Source: an uncultured Muribaculaceae bacterium (GTDB lineage: Bacteria; Bacteroidota; Bacteroidia; Bacteroidales; Muribaculaceae). From it: DNA of 26,751 nt. Below are positions 18,988-26,751 of this stretch, one piece after another. The stretch covers positions 1-26,751 of the forward strand of contig CAJTTA010000030.1 in assembly GCA_910579305.1 (NCBI GenBank), given 5' to 3'. A program made the position numbers and the translations under genes. The notes below the pieces were generated by a model. It was given only the letters and a program-made list of their open reading frames with translations. It was not told where the DNA came from and did not search any database. Position 1 is the first letter of the stretch. The number at the start of each line of letters is the position of its first letter.

Positions 18988-21900
18988 TTATTTCACAATC
19001 ACTTTATATGCAGCCTTGGGAGTGGCTATCACATAGATGCCGGGCTGCACGTCTACGCGGCCTGTGCCGGAGAAGACGCAGCGGCCGTCTACGGTATAGA
19101 CATTACCCTGAGAGAGCATGTCGATGAAGCCGTTGCCGGCCACACCCGCAGGCGCGTCATAGCTGCCTATGGCTTCCACTGAGGTCGCGATCTCAGCGGC
19201 TGCCGCATCCACACCTTCATTGAAGGGGCCTACAAAGGCTATATACTTGGATGGAGCCTCATATGCAGCAGCGACGGCCTTGGCAGGAGCACCGTCCACG
19301 GGTTCCACGGGAGCTGCCGTGCCGAAGCTCAGAGCGCCACCTTCGCTGAACTCTGCATGACGCTGAGTGTGGAAGATGTAGCCGTGGGCTACGTTGATCA
19401 TAAGTGTCTCAAGCTGGATGTGCTCATCATTATTCATTTCCGCATACCAGGGGAAAGATTCCTTGCTGTCAGCGATAAAGAAAGTCTTGCTTTCATCGCT
19501 GGCGAGATGGCTGTAGTGGAGAAGGGCATTGGTGGAAGCATCGCCGTCGATACCGGTGGGGCCCACTACCTCATCGCCCATCTTGAAGGCATAGAAGGAG
19601 TGATCCTTATCTACGTTGGCCATGTGGTCGGGAGCAAGAGATGTGTCGGTGCTGGGCTGAATGTCGGGAGTAGTGGCGAGCACGATGCGTTCCTTCCATT
19701 CATTCTCACTGCCGGGCACGGGATAATTGAAGCGGTAGAGCTTAGCCTTGTTGGAGTCGAATCTGGGAGCAGAGAAGCTGGGCGTCAGAGAGAAAGTTAC
19801 GCCGGTTTCGCTGAAGCGCTCAAAGAAAGTGATGAGGCGGCCGTTACGCTCAAAGTCGAAGCGGAGCTGACGCTTGATGGGGTTGAATCCGGTGCCATCT
19901 TCATTAGGCGTGAGCCAGTTGCGCAGATCCTGTTCGGCAAGAGTGATATATGTCTCCTGGCGGTTTTTGAGGTCGATACGCACATTCTGGTCGGCGAGGA
20001 GCTCGCGGAGCTTGGCATCGCCGGAGAAGCGGGTCTGGCGGTAACAGTGCTCTCCGTCATTGTTTGGAATGAGGGCGAGCAGCTCATCATCGGCATTGGG
20101 CATATCGAGCTTGGCGCGAAAAGAAAGGTGGCGCACGCGGGTATCCTCATACGTCTGGTCGGCAGTATAGTCATCATCATTCACGATACCTGTGTGATCG
20201 GCGGCAGCCACAGTCACAGTCTGATACGCGTCATCATCATATCCCACATGGGTCTCGAAGAAGCCTTGCTGCATGCGGGGAGTGGGTATGCGGAGCACCA
20301 TGCTGTTGGACATGTTGACCGTAATGTAATCCTTCTCCTCCACTGCTCCGACAGGAGCGAAAGTGAGAGTTGCCTTATAGTCATGTAGGAAGATGTCGGC
20401 GCCGGGCACGATATACTGCAGGGGAGCATCCTCGGTAGTGGCCGTGAGAGTCTTGTCTACAGAGCCGTCGAAGTAAGTCACAGTCCATGACTTTGCCACA
20501 GATCCTGCAAGGCTGAGGTCGGGATTCTCACCCATCCAGGGGCGGCGGGCATAGAGGAGCACATACTTTGTCCAGGTAGCCTTTTCGCTGTCGGCATAGC
20601 CGTCATGGCTGGGAGCTGCGATGCGGGTCACGCTCTCCACCTCGGGAGCGCCGGCAGTGTTGGCAGAGCCTTCGGTCACTTTCACTCCATATGCGAAGTC
20701 GCCACCCATGGAGTAGGTGACATAGTCATATTCCTTGAATGCAGGCGAAGCCTTTTCCTTATTGATGCGGATGAGCTGACCTGCCACGAGAGTGTTCTCC
20801 ACCTTAGCTACGTAGAAAGGATTGGAACGCACGGTAATCGCATCCAGGCCTTCGAATTTTACGGTCATCACGTATTCATACCATCCGGAGTTAGGATAAT
20901 TCACAGCGTCATGATAGAATGTGCCGCCTGCGGGATAGTGCCCGCCGGTAGCCTGGGTCACAGTGCCCAGCTCGCCGAGCTTCTGAGTGAATTCATCGGC
21001 ATTCCAGTTGAGCAGTTCGCCGGAACCGGCATAGTTGCCCTCGCGGATTATAGATACGCTGTTGGTGTTGTCGTCATTTTCATTGGCTCTCACCACGCGG
21101 ATGTATACGCCGTTCACCTTGGGAGTTTCATTGCCGCTTGCATAGGCGTCTACTGTTGCACTGAAAGCGCCTGCGGAGCGTGCCTCATTGCTTATGGCCT
21201 CGATACGGGCATTGCCGGCAGCCTGACGGGTATAGATGATGTCTTTGCCGTCATTGGCATTGGCATCGCTTCTGTTGAGGAAGAAATACACCTGATTGAT
21301 GTAAGTGGGCTCGGCAAATGACATGTCGCCGTTGGTATTGCTCAGGGAGTAAGTCTTGCCGGCTTCGATTACATATCCATTGACATTATCGCCGCTGTAT
21401 GCATTGTTCTGATATTGATTACCAACAAAGGTGGATGGGTCAAAATAGCCCCAGTTCCAGTTGTTGTTCCATTCAGCTGCCTTGCCGGTGTTGGGGCCGC
21501 CGCTCCATCCGCTCCAGATCTTGAATCGACCGATGCCCCAGAAGTCAGTGGCACGGTATACAATATACTCATCGGAGTCATTGAATTTCTCCATATCCAG
21601 ATCCCGGAATTCTTCCATCTGAGCGATCTGGGCTTTTGTGGCAGAGTCAATGAATCGGTTAAATGTGAGACCATTGGAGTTGATACCCACGGTGTGGTCG
21701 CCTGAGTCGTCGGTATATGAGCCGGTGAACATCACGTTGTGGCGGGGAGGCCACTGAGTGTTGAGATACACCTTGGAGCCGTCGCGTGAAGTCACTGCAC
21801 GGCCGAATTCATCATACTGTATCCAGGAATTCTGCCATTTAGAGGCGGTAGATGCTGTGAGACCTGTGAAGTCGGCTGCATTGAAGTTGCCTATTTCGGC

Positions 21901-23556
21901 AGGCACCTCTTCATTCTGACCCATTTCGCCTACGAGGGAGATGTAAGGAAGATAGAATACGTCTTCTATCTTTTCGCTTTCCGCTCCGGCTGAAGAGAGA
22001 TACTTGAAAGAGAGCTGGCCTGAAGCTGGATTGAAGTGGGCACGCATGCGCACACCTGCGTGGCGGCGGTTTTCCGGAATCTGATTGAAGAGATTATTGT
22101 CGGTTACGGTGTATTCAGTCTCTTGACTGGGAGTGGATTGATTCTTAGTATAGGAGACTACGCGTATGAGCATGCGCTCACTTTCCTTGCCGCAGGAATT
22201 AGAGGCACCAAAGGGGCGGTGGTCATTCCATGTGAAGTCTATCACATAGTCATTGTCGGCGTTGCGGGTCATCTGCCATTCGGGCGATGCTATGCCGTTG
22301 TTGAGAGCGTGGCCGGTAAGATAATAGAACTTATCGGAGGCGGAGAGAGCGGCGAAGTCCTCCTCGCCATAGACTCCGGCGGGATAGAAGGGCATGCCGG
22401 CATATTGGGCGGAGTAATTCTTGTCGGCCCATTTTACTGAGCATTCAGTCCAGGTAGGTCCAAGAGCAGTCAGCTCAATGGTATTCTTCCCTTCTTCATA
22501 GGAGATGGCTTTGGTAGTATTATTATCCCACCATGTGCCGCCGGTGAGGCCTTCATTGGTGTATGCACCACGTATGAAATATACCCATTCAAGCCCTTCG
22601 GCAGGCACTTGCACAGCATAGTAGCCATAGCCGACATTCTCGCAGAACACTTCTTGTCCGTTGCTGAATTTAGCTTTGAAAGATGCGTCGTTGGTCTCAT
22701 GCTTGCCGAAGCTTGCTCCGGGGAAGAAATACAGGATGGAGTCCTTGATGAATCCGGAGGTGGGTGTCTCGCCGCCTTCGGTAGTGTAGGTGGCGGAAAT
22801 GGCAGTGGGATAGCCGGAGTCGTTGACAGAGACGGTGATCACTGCGGTACCGATCTTGTCGGGGGCATCGGTCAGGCGGAACTGGTTGTCACTTTTGGAG
22901 TCCTCTACACCTGTCTTATCGGTGATTGCATTTGCACCGATCCATTGGCTTTTGTTGTATACAACCTTGAAGCGGAGAGATGCGAGATTGATGTTCTCGA
23001 CTGTGCAGGAATAAGAGCCGTCGGCATTCTTTGAGAAAGACTTCTGCTCATTGGCCCAGTCTGTCACCCAGCTTCCGCCAAGTGTTAGCTTGGAAGAGTG
23101 GTCGGGAGTGTCATCGCCGCCCTGAGAGGCTACGGTGATCTCCATGGATTCAATTTGAGCATCATTTTTAATTGTCACGCTCACTTCATAGGTTTTTCCT
23201 CCGGGGAAAGTGACACCGTTTATGTACTTATTATTGCGAGTCCAATCTGAGATAGTTGTGTTGCCGGATACAGTGACAGGGCCGCTGGAAGGATACATAT
23301 GATCGTATTCTTTGGCTTCGTAATCGCCGTCAAAGGGTTGTGCCCACAGCGTCACATCCTCTTTACCGGTCAGGTCGATTGTAAACTGGGATGAGCGTTT
23401 GTCATCAGAGTCTACCCCTGTGTTTATAAATAAGGATCCGTCACTTTTCACTAAAGCGAGGTATTTCCACGCAGAGGCGGTCTGCGAGAGAGCAAGCACG
23501 GCTGCGAGCAGTAGCAAAGGCCTGAGTACCTTAGATTTAAGCTTTTCTCGTAACAT
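18988..23556 (-). CDS. Giant secreted multidomain protein B with T9SS type A sorting domain
   Basis: A 1522-aa exported protein, paralogous to giant protein A (108-5690). The ATG at 23556 is chosen over the TTG two codons upstream because it matches the paralogue. The signal peptide is residues 1-29 (LLLLAAVLALSQTASA, then WK). Residues about 30-150 are a beta-rich module like the N-terminus of A. Residues about 155-260 resemble one of A's repeats, with VSVNDSGYPTAISA. Residues about 267-380 are an aromatic-rich module (LYFFPGASFG, GGTWWDNN). From residue 386 to the end it follows A collinearly (AGMPFYPAG, FYYLTGHALNNGIASPEWQ, NTQWPPRHNVMFT, FKIWSGWSGG, NNNWNWG). The C-terminal TVDGRCVFSGTG, PGIYVIATP and VIVK form a T9SS type A sorting signal. 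It lacks A's long repeat array, which explains most of the 338-residue difference. No enzymatic motif was recognised. Confidence 0.85.
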   Translation of the reverse strand: MLREKLKSKVLRPLLLLAAVLALSQTASAWKYLALVKSDGSLFINTGVDSDDKRSSQFTIDLTGKEDVTLWAQPFDGDYEAKEYDHMYPSSGPVTVSGNTTISDWTRNNKYINGVTFPGGKTYEVSVTIKNDAQIESMEITVASQGGDDTPDHSSKLTLGGSWVTDWANEQKSFSKNADGSYSCTVENINLASLRFKVVYNKSQWIGANAITDKTGVEDSKSDNQFRLTDAPDKIGTAVITVSVNDSGYPTAISATYTTEGGETPTSGFIKDSILYFFPGASFGKHETNDASFKAKFSNGQEVFCENVGYGYYAVQVPAEGLEWVYFIRGAYTNEGLTGGTWWDNNTTKAISYEEGKNTIELTALGPTWTECSVKWADKNYSAQYAGMPFYPAGVYGEEDFAALSASDKFYYLTGHALNNGIASPEWQMTRNADNDYVIDFTWNDHRPFGASNSCGKESERMLIRVVSYTKNQSTPSQETEYTVTDNNLFNQIPENRRHAGVRMRAHFNPASGQLSFKYLSSAGAESEKIEDVFYLPYISLVGEMGQNEEVPAEIGNFNAADFTGLTASTASKWQNSWIQYDEFGRAVTSRDGSKVYLNTQWPPRHNVMFTGSYTDDSGDHTVGINSNGLTFNRFIDSATKAQIAQMEEFRDLDMEKFNDSDEYIVYRATDFWGIGRFKIWSGWSGGPNTGKAAEWNNNWNWGYFDPSTFVGNQYQNNAYSGDNVNGYVIEAGKTYSLSNTNGDMSFAEPTYINQVYFFLNRSDANANDGKDIIYTRQAAGNARIEAISNEARSAGAFSATVDAYASGNETPKVNGVYIRVVRANENDDNTNSVSIIREGNYAGSGELLNWNADEFTQKLGELGTVTQATGGHYPAGGTFYHDAVNYPNSGWYEYVMTVKFEGLDAITVRSNPFYVAKVENTLVAGQLIRINKEKASPAFKEYDYVTYSMGGDFAYGVKVTEGSANTAGAPEVESVTRIAAPSHDGYADSEKATWTKYVLLYARRPWMGENPDLSLAGSVAKSWTVTYFDGSVDKTLTATTEDAPLQYIVPGADIFLHDYKATLTFAPVGAVEEKDYITVNMSNSMVLRIPTPRMQQGFFETHVGYDDDAYQTVTVAAADHTGIVNDDDYTADQTYEDTRVRHLSFRAKLDMPNADDELLALIPNNDGEHCYRQTRFSGDAKLRELLADQNVRIDLKNRQETYITLAEQDLRNWLTPNEDGTGFNPIKRQLRFDFERNGRLITFFERFSETGVTFSLTPSFSAPRFDSNKAKLYRFNYPVPGSENEWKERIVLATTPDIQPSTDTSLAPDHMANVDKDHSFYAFKMGDEVVGPTGIDGDASTNALLHYSHLASDESKTFFIADSKESFPWYAEMNNDEHIQLETLMINVAHGYIFHTQRHAEFSEGGALSFGTAAPVEPVDGAPAKAVAAAYEAPSKYIAFVGPFNEGVDAAAAEIATSVEAIGSYDAPAGVAGNGFIDMLSQGNVYTVDGRCVFSGTGRVDVQPGIYVIATPKAAYKVIVK

Positions 23557-23850
23557 TTGCAAGAATTTTTTAGTTGGTTAATAGTTATGTTTGTTTATAT
23601 AAATTCTTATAGGGAATGTAGTCCTGTATTGGCTGGCAAGTGTATTCTTCATTGAATCTCCCTTCTGCAAGGGGAGTGAGCCTGAGTGTCAGTGGTGTGC
23701 TAAATCTTAGGCTTCAATGTCAAAAGATAGATCGGATTGGCGTCAAAGTGTAGTTTTAGTTGCCACGGGCAGTAAATTGTTTTCGATTTCCCCGGTGCTG
23801 CGCGGCAGTGTTTTTCTTTACCGCTTGAGCAAGGTCTATCTAAAGCGGTA
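23557..23850 (-). promoter_or_regulatory. Long structured 5' leader of giant gene B
   Basis: About 290 nt separate the predicted -7 box from the ATG. At the expected 5' end of the transcript is a perfect 8-bp inverted repeat (TACCGCTT at 23819-23826, AAGCGGTA at 23843-23850). A smaller hairpin (CTCCCTT / AAGGGGAG, one bulge) lies at 23658-23676. The element TTAGTTGCCACGGGCAG at 23756-23772 matches 16 of 17 bases with the leader of gene A and lies at a similar distance from the -7 box (78 nt here, 72 nt in A). The last bases before the ATG also match gene A's leader. No known riboswitch was recognised. Confidence 0.45.
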
Positions 23851-23932
23851 CAAAATTATAATTTAAGATTTGGAAAATTACCCCCCCCCCCCCCCAACTG
23901 TTAAGTTTTGTTAAATATGTTGTAAAACATAT
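23851..23932 (-). promoter_or_regulatory. Promoter region of giant gene B with G15 tract and palindrome
   Basis: On the minus strand TAATTTTG (23858-23851) fits the TAnnTTTG -7 consensus. No TTG occurs at the usual -33 position. Twenty-two nt upstream of the box begins a 15-nt G run (C on plus, 23881-23895). Nineteen nt further is a perfect palindrome, ATATGTT-gtaa-AACATAT (23915-23932). The same spacings occur at gene A with a tract of only seven. Confidence 0.55.
23881..23895. repeat. C15/G15 homopolymer tract
   Basis: Fifteen consecutive C on the plus strand. It is by far the longest GC homopolymer in the window and sits in the upstream promoter region of giant gene B. Such tracts change length by strand slippage during replication in other bacteria. 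The exact length may also be affected by sequencing error. Confidence 0.9.
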
Positions 23933-23992
23933 CTTTTATCCGTTCATTCGCCCCACTTTCACAAGTCTGGTAAAGGGAAGCCGGAGGCGACA

Positions 23993-24022
23993 TTGTCATT
24001 ATGGAAAAATTCATTACCTTTG
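23993..24022 (+). promoter_or_regulatory. ychF promoter (Bacteroidetes -33/-7 type)
   Basis: TTG at 23993-23995, then 19 nt, then TACCTTTG at 24015-24022. The -7 box is identical to that of secA. Transcription would begin near 24028, about 70 nt before the ychF ATG. It is divergent to the promoter of giant gene B. Confidence 0.72.
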
Positions 24023-24098
24023 CAGAAAATATTTTCGGGCCGGGGGCTGATGTTTCCGCCCATTGATACATTTATATATAAGATTATCTACTTGACAT

Positions 24099-25202
24099 AT
24101 GAGTCTTAAATGCGGCATTGTGGGATTGCCCAATGTAGGCAAGTCCACCCTGTTTAACTGTCTGAGCAATGCTAAGGCGCAGAGCGCTAATTTCCCTTTC
24201 TGCACGATCGAGCCTAATGTGGGTGTGATCACTGTGCCCGATGAGCGGCTTAACCGCCTGGTGGAGATGTGTGACCCGCGCAGCACTGTGCCGGCCACGG
24301 TGGAGATCGTGGACATTGCAGGACTGGTGAAGGGTGCCTCCAAGGGTGAGGGCCTGGGCAATAAGTTTCTTGCCAACATCAGGGAGACGGATGCCATAAT
24401 TCATGTGTTGCGCTGCTTCGATGATGATAATGTGACGCATGTGGACGGCACGGTGGATCCTGTGCGCGACAAGGAGATTATCGACACGGAGCTGCAGCTC
24501 AAAGACCTGGAGACGGTGGAGAGCCGCCTGGCCAAGACGCTGAAGCAGGCGCAGACGGGCGGCGACAAGCAGGCCCGCCTGCAGGCCGGAGTGCTCCAGG
24601 CTTATCACGAGGCGCTGAGCGCGGGACGGAGCGCGCGGACGGTGACGTTTGAGACCAAGGATGAGCAGAAGTTTGCCCGCGAGCTGTTTCTGCTCACGGC
24701 GAAACCCGTGATGTATGTCTGCAATGTGGATGATGCCGCGGCGGCTTCCGGCAACGCTCATGTGGAGGCTGTGCGCAAGGCTGTGGAAGGCGAGGGGGCC
24801 GGCATCCTTGTGGTGGCGGCACGCACGGAAAGTGAGATTGCGGAGCTTGACACCTATGAGGAACGCATGGAATTTCTGCAGGAGATGGGCCTGGAGGAGA
24901 GCGGTGTGAGCCGCCTGATAAGGGCTGCATATGAGCTGCTTGATCTTCAGACTTTCTTCACCGCTGGCCCCGATGAGGTGCGGGCATGGACTTTCATGAG
25001 AGGATCGAAAGCGCCTAAGTGTGCCGGAGTGATTCACACCGACTTTGAGAAGGGATTCATCCGCGCCGAGGTGATAAAATATGACGACTATGTGAGCCTC
25101 GGAGGCGAGCAGGCGGTGAAGGAGGCCGGAAAGCTCGCGGTGGAGGGCAAGGACTATGTGGTGCAGGATGGCGACATAATGCACTTCAGGTTTAACGTGT
25201 GA
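24099..25202 (+). CDS. ychF: Ribosome-binding ATPase YchF (Obg-family, OLA1-like)
   Basis: YchF (367 aa) is a conserved P-loop protein of the Obg family that prefers ATP to GTP and associates with ribosomes. G1 is GLPNVGKST (9-17), followed by the family's NFPFCTIEPNVG. G3 is DIAGLVKGASKGEGLGN, and the G4 position reads NVDD instead of NKxD, as expected of the ATP-preferring subfamily. The central coiled region is about 130-200 and the C-terminal TGS domain about 279-367 (FFTAGPDEVRAWTF, GVIHTDFEKGFIRAEVI, DGDIMHFRFNV). The length is normal for the family. Confidence 0.97.
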   Translation: MSLKCGIVGLPNVGKSTLFNCLSNAKAQSANFPFCTIEPNVGVITVPDERLNRLVEMCDPRSTVPATVEIVDIAGLVKGASKGEGLGNKFLANIRETDAIIHVLRCFDDDNVTHVDGTVDPVRDKEIIDTELQLKDLETVESRLAKTLKQAQTGGDKQARLQAGVLQAYHEALSAGRSARTVTFETKDEQKFARELFLLTAKPVMYVCNVDDAAAASGNAHVEAVRKAVEGEGAGILVVAARTESEIAELDTYEERMEFLQEMGLEESGVSRLIRAAYELLDLQTFFTAGPDEVRAWTFMRGSKAPKCAGVIHTDFEKGFIRAEVIKYDDYVSLGGEQAVKEAGKLAVEGKDYVVQDGDIMHFRFNV

Positions 25203-25256
25203 TCCACACGATCTCATTATTGCATACTCTTGAAATCTAATACATATTATTTATCT

Positions 25257-26450
25257 ATGAAGAAAATTCTGCTTGCGGCCCTGGTGGCTGCCCCGGTTCT
25301 CGGTATGGCTGCCGAGCCTGAGAATCCCGACAGCACCGGGTTTACTTTCACCGATGTAAAGGTGATTCCTCACTCACCTGTGAGGGATCAGAATAAGAGC
25401 GGCACCTGCTGGTGCTTCGCCGGCACTTCATTCTTTGAGAATGAGATTCTGCGCAAGACCGGCAAGGAGGTGGATCTCTCACAGATGTTTACCGTGCGCC
25501 ACTGCTACAACGACAAGGCGCAGAAGTATCAGCGCATGGGAGGCACCATCAATTTCGCACAGGGCGGCTCCATCATGGATGTGCCCTACGTGTGGAAGCG
25601 TTACGGCGCCGTGCCTCTGGAGGTATATCAGGGCCTGGAGTATGGCGAGGCGAAGCATGACCATTACGAGATGGCCGATGTGCTCACCTCCTACATGCAG
25701 GCCATAGCCAAGCCCGGACGCAAGAAGCTCTCCCCCGCATGGAAGGCTGGTCTCGATGGCATTCTCGATTCTTACCTCGGTGAGCTGCCTGAGAAATTTA
25801 CATATCAGGGCAAGGAATACACCCCCCGCACATTTGCCGATGCCATGGGGCTTGACATGAATGACTATGTGCCCGTCACTTCCTGGACTCATCACCCCTT
25901 CTATGAGGCATTCCCCGTGGAAGTGGCCGACAACTGGCTTTGGGCCCCTTATTATAATGTGCCCATGGAAGAGATGAAGGCCATAGTGGACAATTCTCTT
26001 GAAAAGGGCTATACCATAGTGTGGGCGGCCGACGTCTCCGAGCCGGGCTTCCAGTGGACAAAGGGCTATGCTCTCCTTCCCAAGGCAAAGGATGCCGGCG
26101 GCATGGACGGCACTGAACTCTCCCGCTGGGTGAAGCTCTCCGACAAGGATCGCGAGGCTGAACGCTATACCATCACCGGCCCCTGTAAGGAGCAGAAAGT
26201 GACGCAGGAATCACGTCAGCAGGGCTTCGATAACCTGGAGACTACCGATGACCATGGCATGGTGATAGTGGGCAAGGCCACAGATCAGGAGGGCAACCGC
26301 TATTATAAGGTGCAGAATTCCTGGGATACCAATCAGCTCTACGACGGATATTTCTACGTGTCGGAGCCTTATTTCCTGGCAAAGACCATAGATATTCTCG
26401 TGCATCGCGACGCTCTTCCCAAGGATCTCCGCAAGAAACTTGGCCTCTGA
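25257..26450 (+). CDS. Secreted papain-fold cysteine peptidase (C1B, bleomycin hydrolase/PepC-like)
   Basis: A 397-aa cysteine peptidase related to aminopeptidase C/bleomycin hydrolase. The ATG at 25257 gives a clear signal peptide (MKKILLAALVAAPVLGMAA); an in-frame TTG 9 codons upstream would spoil it. The active site is complete: oxyanion Gln45 and nucleophile Cys51 in RDQNKSGTCWCFAG, His333 in DDHGMVIVG and Asn354 in QNSWD. The large insert between Cys and His is typical of the C1B group. Classical PepC enzymes are cytosolic hexamers, so the signal peptide points to peptide processing in the periplasm or outside. It lies 54 nt after ychF without an obvious promoter, so read-through from ychF is possible. 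Confidence 0.9.
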   Translation: MKKILLAALVAAPVLGMAAEPENPDSTGFTFTDVKVIPHSPVRDQNKSGTCWCFAGTSFFENEILRKTGKEVDLSQMFTVRHCYNDKAQKYQRMGGTINFAQGGSIMDVPYVWKRYGAVPLEVYQGLEYGEAKHDHYEMADVLTSYMQAIAKPGRKKLSPAWKAGLDGILDSYLGELPEKFTYQGKEYTPRTFADAMGLDMNDYVPVTSWTHHPFYEAFPVEVADNWLWAPYYNVPMEEMKAIVDNSLEKGYTIVWAADVSEPGFQWTKGYALLPKAKDAGGMDGTELSRWVKLSDKDREAERYTITGPCKEQKVTQESRQQGFDNLETTDDHGMVIVGKATDQEGNRYYKVQNSWDTNQLYDGYFYVSEPYFLAKTIDILVHRDALPKDLRKKLGL

Positions 26451-26480
26451 TATTATAAGAAACGCACAAGAAACAGATAC

Positions 26481-26518
26481 AAATTCCGCATTCCCGGGTA
26501 GGGATTGCGGGATTTTTT
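26481..26518 (+). terminator. Rho-independent terminator after the peptidase gene
   Basis: CCGCATTCCC (26486-26495) pairs with GGGATTGCGG (26501-26510), with one T-T mismatch and a 5-nt loop. The stem can extend through AAATT/GATTT. It is followed by six T (26513-26518). It starts about 30 nt after the stop codon. Confidence 0.85.
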
Positions 26519-26667
26519 ATGTGTTGGAAGTCGCGATTGAGGTAATTATTATGCGAATTCCGTCCTCGAGCAGATGCCGAGTGGCGGTAAAAAGCGGCTT
26601 GAGGGGGTAAAAATGCTTAAAAAGCAGTGTTTTTCGGCAGGCTCGTATCAAGCTGATTAGCAAAGCA

Positions 26668-26708
26668 TTGCGAAAGAGTTCGCAAAAAAGTGTAATTTTT
26701 TTTGCGAA
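26668..26708. repeat. Overlapping inverted repeats of TTGCGAA upstream of the right-edge promoter
   Basis: TTGCGAA (26668-26674) is complementary to TTCGCAA (26679-26685). That same second arm, extended to TTCGCAAAAAA (26679-26689), is also complementary to TTTTTTGCGAA (26698-26708). Two stems therefore compete for one arm. The group lies just upstream of the predicted promoter at 26713-26744, so an operator array is the simpler reading. Confidence 0.55.
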
Positions 26709-26712
26709 AACA

Positions 26713-26744
26713 TTTGGTCAATTGAGAAAAAGGCCGTAACTTTG
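26713..26744 (+). promoter_or_regulatory. Promoter for a gene beyond the right edge
   Basis: TTTG at 26713-26716, then 20 nt, then TAACTTTG at 26737-26744 is a full Bacteroidetes promoter match. No coding sequence follows within the window. The identical 17-nt block seen at the AMP-ligase promoter (TGTAATTTTTTTTGCGA) lies immediately upstream at 26691-26707. Confidence 0.65.
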
Positions 26745-26751
26745 CACTCGC

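Noticed and set aside
18739..19182. 147-codon plus-strand frame across the convergent gap
   Set aside because: It runs through the terminator hairpin and into the 3' end of giant gene B on the opposite strand; no recognisable domain.

Overview
The window looks like a chromosomal segment of a gut Bacteroidales bacterium, most likely Muribaculaceae-like (inference). The reasons are: promoters of the Bacteroidetes type (TTG, about 20 nt, TAnnTTTG) ahead of several genes; almost no Shine-Dalgarno sequences; two giant secreted proteins ending in a type IX secretion (T9SS) type A sorting domain; and a Bacteroidetes-style SecA of 1166 aa with a C-terminal zinc motif. No tRNA, rRNA, CRISPR array, transposase or phage gene was seen.

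Layout. 1-107: 3' flank of the first giant gene, with a possible dispersed-repeat motif. 108-5690 (-): giant T9SS-exported protein A (1860 aa). 5691-6416: divergent control region between gene A and secA. 6417-15973 (+): a housekeeping run of secA, a family 2 glycosyltransferase, surE, a degenerate alkaline-phosphatase-fold protein, xseA and an iron-type alcohol dehydrogenase, mostly tightly spaced and closed by a strong hairpin. 15974-16863: an 0.9 kb gap with inverted repeats and the promoter of the next gene. 16864-18528 (+): acyl-CoA synthetase/AMP ligase. 18529-18987: convergent gap rich in GC hairpins, including a clear minus-strand terminator. 18988-23556 (-): giant T9SS-exported protein B (1522 aa), a paralogue of A. 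23557-24098: a second divergent control region. 24099-25202 (+): ychF. 25257-26450 (+): secreted papain-fold (C1B-like) peptidase, followed by a good terminator. 26520-26751: promoter region of a gene beyond the right edge.

The most notable signal is in the control regions of the two giant paralogues. Each is transcribed away from a housekeeping gene (secA or ychF). Their upstream regions align with the same geometry: a -7 box, then exactly 22 nt, then a G-tract (on the coding strand), then exactly 19 nt, then a palindrome-like site. The only length difference within this block is the G-tract, which is 7 nt at gene A and 15 nt at gene B. Both long leaders (about 280-340 nt) also carry a conserved element containing GCCACGGGCAG (plus-strand reading). 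I infer a jointly regulated, possibly phase-variable pair of exported surface or secreted proteins. The second notable item is the phosphatase-fold protein between surE and xseA, which keeps the fold's landmarks but appears to have lost almost all catalytic and metal-binding residues.
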